A stretch of 5,167 bases of DNA from Nanobdellati archaeon (GTDB lineage: Archaea; Aenigmatarchaeota; Aenigmatarchaeia; PWEA01), in contig JAKOPB010000036.1 in NCBI GenBank assembly GCA_022257805.1, forward strand, positions 1 to 5,167, in the 5' to 3' direction. The notes under the pieces were generated by a model. The model worked only from the letters and a program-made list of their open reading frames with translations. It was not told the DNA's origin and did no database searches. Of the stretch, positions 2,927-5,167 are shown one piece after another. The stretch's first letter is position 1. Each line of letters begins with the position of its first letter. The position numbers and the translations under genes are program-made.

Positions 2927-4335
2927 CAGATCCCAACCCTCTTTTTCAGAATCTTTCTGGCCTCACTGGGATCTGCCCTACCTTGGGACTTGCTCATAAC
3001 CTGACCCATAAGGTAGTTCAAAGCCTCCTCTTTACCCTTTCTATAATCCTCTACTGCACTTTCATTCTCTTCTATAACTTCTCCAACTATTTTATCTATC
3101 TCATTACCTTCGACTTTGCCGAACCCTTTTTCCTCCTTTACTTCTTTTGGATTTTTGTCATCGACAACTATCTCTCTGAGGATCATCTCTGCGTTTCTTT
3201 CAGTTATTTCTCCGCTTTCAACCATTTCTATAAGGTTACGGAGCTTATCGATATTTAGTTCGGATTCCCTGAACCTCATTTCATTGTAGTTCAACACTTT
3301 TTTAACAGGTCCCGCGAGTATGTTTGATGTCGTCTCTACGCTCAAGTTATCTATAAGCTTCTCAAAGGTCATGGTTAACTCGAAATCGGAACAAAGCGTG
3401 GCGGCGACCTCCTTGGATACATCGTATTCCTCCACATATCTACCCTTCTTCTCATGTGGGAGTTCAGGGATTTCTTGGGATAACTCCTCTATCCATCTTT
3501 TCTTTAGCTCTATTCTCGTGAGGTCGGGATCAAAGATATAGCCGTAGTCCGCTTCGTGTTCTTTTGTACGCAGGGACTTTGTGGTTCCGGATGAATCGTC
3601 GTAGGACCTCGTTTCCCTTTCCACTTCCTTCCCACGTTTCTTCAAGTTTTTCTGCCTTCTTAGCTCATAACGAAGGGCCTTTTCTGTGTCTTTGAAGCCT
3701 GTTATATTCTTTACCTCGGTCCTCTCTCCACCGGTGGAAACGTTGGCGTCGCTTCGTATCGTTCCTTCGCCGGTGCTGTCGTACACGTCCAGGTATTCAA
3801 ATATATCTGCAAGTTTTCTGAGAAATGTGCGAGCTTCTTCGGGGCTTTCGAGGTCGGGCTCTGTAACTACCTCGCATAGCGGCGTTCCACTTCTGTTGTA
3901 GTCCACAAGAACGTAGTCGGCCGAAGTTATATTTCCGCCCACATGCTTCAACTTTCCAGGGTCCTCCTCCAGATGGACCCTTCTTATCCTCACCGTTTTT
4001 TCTTTCCCGTCCAGTTCCATAGTAACCTCACCGTTTCTCCCCAGCGGCACGGAGAACTGGGTCGTCTGGAAGTTCTTAGGCATGTCCGGGTAGAAGTACG
4101 TCTTCCTTGAGAAGTTCATCTCCTCAGGTAGCTCGCAGTTCAGTGCTCTCGCGATTTTTATGCCCATCTCTATGGCTTTCTTGTTTACCCGTGGCTTTGT
4201 CCCGGGCATCCCGAGGCAGGTAGGACAGACGCGTGTGTTCGGCCCCTCGCTTCCTGTAGTCGGACAGCCGCAGAACAGCTTCGACTTCGTCAGCAGCTGC
4301 AGGTGCGTCTCCAGACCTATCTTTGTTTTATCCAT
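2926..4335 (-). CDS. gatB: Asp/Glu-tRNA(Asn/Gln) amidotransferase subunit B, 469 residues
   Basis: GatB is the tRNA-binding kinase-like subunit of GatCAB. It activates the side chain of Asp on tRNA-Asn (or Glu on tRNA-Gln) with ATP so that ammonia from GatA can amidate it. Positions below count from the ATG at 4335. The cradle domain opens IGLETHLQL (6-14) and carries the zinc cysteines C22, C24, C37 and C40 (FCGC ... CPTCLG). Family motifs FSRKTYFYPDMPKN, RRVHLEEDPGK and VDYNRSGTPLCEVVTEPDL are all present. From roughly residue 300 on lies the helical linker and tail domain, ending QGRADPSEARKIL as usual. Length is normal. The ATG is preferred over the TTG at 4344 because GGAGGTT (4343-4349) gives correct spacing only to the ATG. 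It overlaps gatA by 8 bases and trmY by 1. In archaea GatCAB mainly supplies Asn-tRNA, since GatDE makes Gln-tRNA. Confidence 0.96.
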   Translation of the reverse strand: MDKTKIGLETHLQLLTKSKLFCGCPTTGSEGPNTRVCPTCLGMPGTKPRVNKKAIEMGIKIARALNCELPEEMNFSRKTYFYPDMPKNFQTTQFSVPLGRNGEVTMELDGKEKTVRIRRVHLEEDPGKLKHVGGNITSADYVLVDYNRSGTPLCEVVTEPDLESPEEARTFLRKLADIFEYLDVYDSTGEGTIRSDANVSTGGERTEVKNITGFKDTEKALRYELRRQKNLKKRGKEVERETRSYDDSSGTTKSLRTKEHEADYGYIFDPDLTRIELKKRWIEELSQEIPELPHEKKGRYVEEYDVSKEVAATLCSDFELTMTFEKLIDNLSVETTSNILAGPVKKVLNYNEMRFRESELNIDKLRNLIEMVESGEITERNAEMILREIVVDDKNPKEVKEEKGFGKVEGNEIDKIVGEVIEENESAVEDYRKGKEEALNYLMGQVMSKSQGRADPSEARKILKKRVGI

Positions 4336-5167
4336 CGTCTTCAACCTCCGGATAATTGATTTTCCTCCTCTGTTTTTCGTAGGCGTGGCCGACCTTCAGT
4401 ATTTTCTTTTCGTCGAAGTGGTCGCCCATGAGGTGGAGGCCGACGGGCATTTTTTTGTTTAAACCGCAGGGAACGGACAGCTGCGGCATACCTGCAAGGT
4501 TGATGGGTGCAGTCAGCTTGTCGATCTTGTACTGCTCCACAGGCGGCATCTCCTCCAGCTCCTTTATCTTCGGTGCAATCACAGGGGATGTCGGCGCCGC
4601 CAGTATGTCCACGTCCTTGAGGACGCGCTTGAAGTCGTTTATTATCTTACGACGGACCTTCAGAGCCTTGATATAGTACTTGTCCCTGTAGCCCGCCATC
4701 CTCGTGTAGGTTCCTATCATTACACGTCTCTTTACCTCCTCGCCGAAACCCTGGCCCCTTATCTTAGAGAAGTATTCGCGAAAGTTACCCTCCAGTTCGC
4801 CTTCCATCCCGTAGCGCATCCCGCAGAACTTCGCGAGATTTGTCGAGGCCTCGGCAGGAGCTATTATGTAATAGGTTGGCAGTGCAGCCTCGGTCATCTC
4901 AAGTTCTACTTTCTTTACATCTGCACCCAGCTGTTCCAGTTCGGATACTGCCTTCTCGACAGTTTCGGAAACTTCATCGTCAGCTATCTCAAAGTAGTCC
5001 CTCGGTAGTCCGATTGTCATTCCGGAGATGTCTTCTCCCAAGGCCTCTCTGTAATCGCCTTCAGATTCTACAGTGGTCTGATCCATCTCGTCCTTCCCCG
5101 AGATTACCTCCAGACCAAGAGCCGCGTCTTCAACGTTTCTGGCTATCGAGCCTATCTTGTCGAGAGA
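4328..5167 (-). CDS. gatA: Asp/Glu-tRNA amidotransferase subunit A, C-terminal 279 residues (5' end off window)
   Basis: GatA is the glutaminase subunit of GatCAB, an amidase-signature protein that releases ammonia from glutamine and passes it to GatB. The frame is open to the right edge; visible residue 1 begins SLDKIGSIARNVEDAALGLEV, corresponding to the family's SLDxIGPxARxVEDAAL segment. The first 200 or so residues, including the Lys-Ser-Ser catalytic triad, lie outside the window, so activity cannot be judged. Family motifs seen: YYIIAPAEASTNLAKFCGMRYG, GEEVKRRVMIGTY, DILAAPTSPVIAPKI, APINLAGMPQLSVPCG and MPVGLHLMGDHF. An in-frame ATG at 5086 is internal, not the start. Gly-Ser stands where Gly-Pro is usual in the visible N-terminal motif. 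It overlaps gatB by 8 bases; gatC is not in the window and would be expected upstream or elsewhere. Confidence 0.96.
   Translation of the reverse strand, partial: SLDKIGSIARNVEDAALGLEVISGKDEMDQTTVESEGDYREALGEDISGMTIGLPRDYFEIADDEVSETVEKAVSELEQLGADVKKVELEMTEAALPTYYIIAPAEASTNLAKFCGMRYGMEGELEGNFREYFSKIRGQGFGEEVKRRVMIGTYTRMAGYRDKYYIKALKVRRKIINDFKRVLKDVDILAAPTSPVIAPKIKELEEMPPVEQYKIDKLTAPINLAGMPQLSVPCGLNKKMPVGLHLMGDHFDEKKILKVGHAYEKQRRKINYPEVEDDG
4343..4349 (-). promoter_or_regulatory. Ribosome binding site that fixes the gatB start
   Basis: GGAGGTT on the minus strand lies inside the last codons of gatA, seven bases before the ATG at 4335. It overlaps the alternative TTG at 4344, which therefore cannot be served by it. 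The ribosome finishing gatA would re-initiate on gatB. Confidence 0.75.

Noticed and set aside
4336..4344. TTG at 4344 as gatB start
   Set aside because: It overlaps the ribosome binding site GGAGGTT; the ATG at 4335 is correctly spaced.
2652..4462. Several plus-strand open frames opposite trmY, gatB and gatA
   Set aside because: They are antisense shadows of well-supported genes, with low-complexity Ser/Phe/Leu composition and no start signals.

Overview
The window looks archaeal. TATA-box promoters (TTTAAATA / TTATATAA types) sit about 25-35 bases before genes, several ribosome binding sites match the archaeal GGAGGTGA pattern, the tRNA genes carry small introns with bulge-helix-bulge-like ends, and trmY, an archaeal tRNA-modification gene, is present. 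Several proteins are rich in Asp and Glu (the 150-residue protein near the left end has 39 acidic against 18 basic residues), and the cold-shock protein resembles those of haloarchaea. This suggests a salt-adapted or salt-tolerant archaeon. Lysine is still common, so an extreme salt-in haloarchaeon is less likely. I cannot name the lineage; salt-adapted DPANN or uncultured euryarchaeal groups are guesses.

Layout. Bases 1-80 are an AT-rich terminator-like stretch. Bases 81-533 (minus) encode an acidic protein I do not recognise. Its promoter diverges from that of a rubredoxin-like zinc-ribbon protein (662-1030, plus). The stop codon of that gene directly abuts the CCA end of a convergent tRNA-Leu(CAG) (1031-1157, minus). 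Two short plus-strand genes follow, each with its own promoter: an unrecognised 88-residue protein (1311-1577, closed by a strong hairpin-plus-T-tract terminator) and a cold-shock-domain protein (1701-1892). All remaining genes are on the minus strand. Read in transcription order from the right edge they are gatA (5' end off the window), gatB, trmY, tRNA-Arg(TCG) and tRNA-Glu(CTC).

The genes from gatA to tRNA-Glu share a theme, tRNA charging and maturation. GatA and GatB are two subunits of the tRNA-dependent amidotransferase. TrmY methylates pseudouridine 54 in the T loop, and all three tRNAs here carry T at position 54. gatA/gatB overlap by 8 bases and gatB/trmY by 1 base, so these three are very likely co-transcribed and translationally coupled.

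The most notable observation is that two of the three tRNA genes, Leu and Glu, are each interrupted in the D loop by a 36-40 base intron. Both introns lie at the same non-canonical position, by my numbering between nucleotides 21 and 22. In both pre-tRNAs the presumed splicing helix uses the conserved G18-G19. This predicts a splicing endonuclease of broad specificity and possible spread of introns between unrelated tRNA genes.
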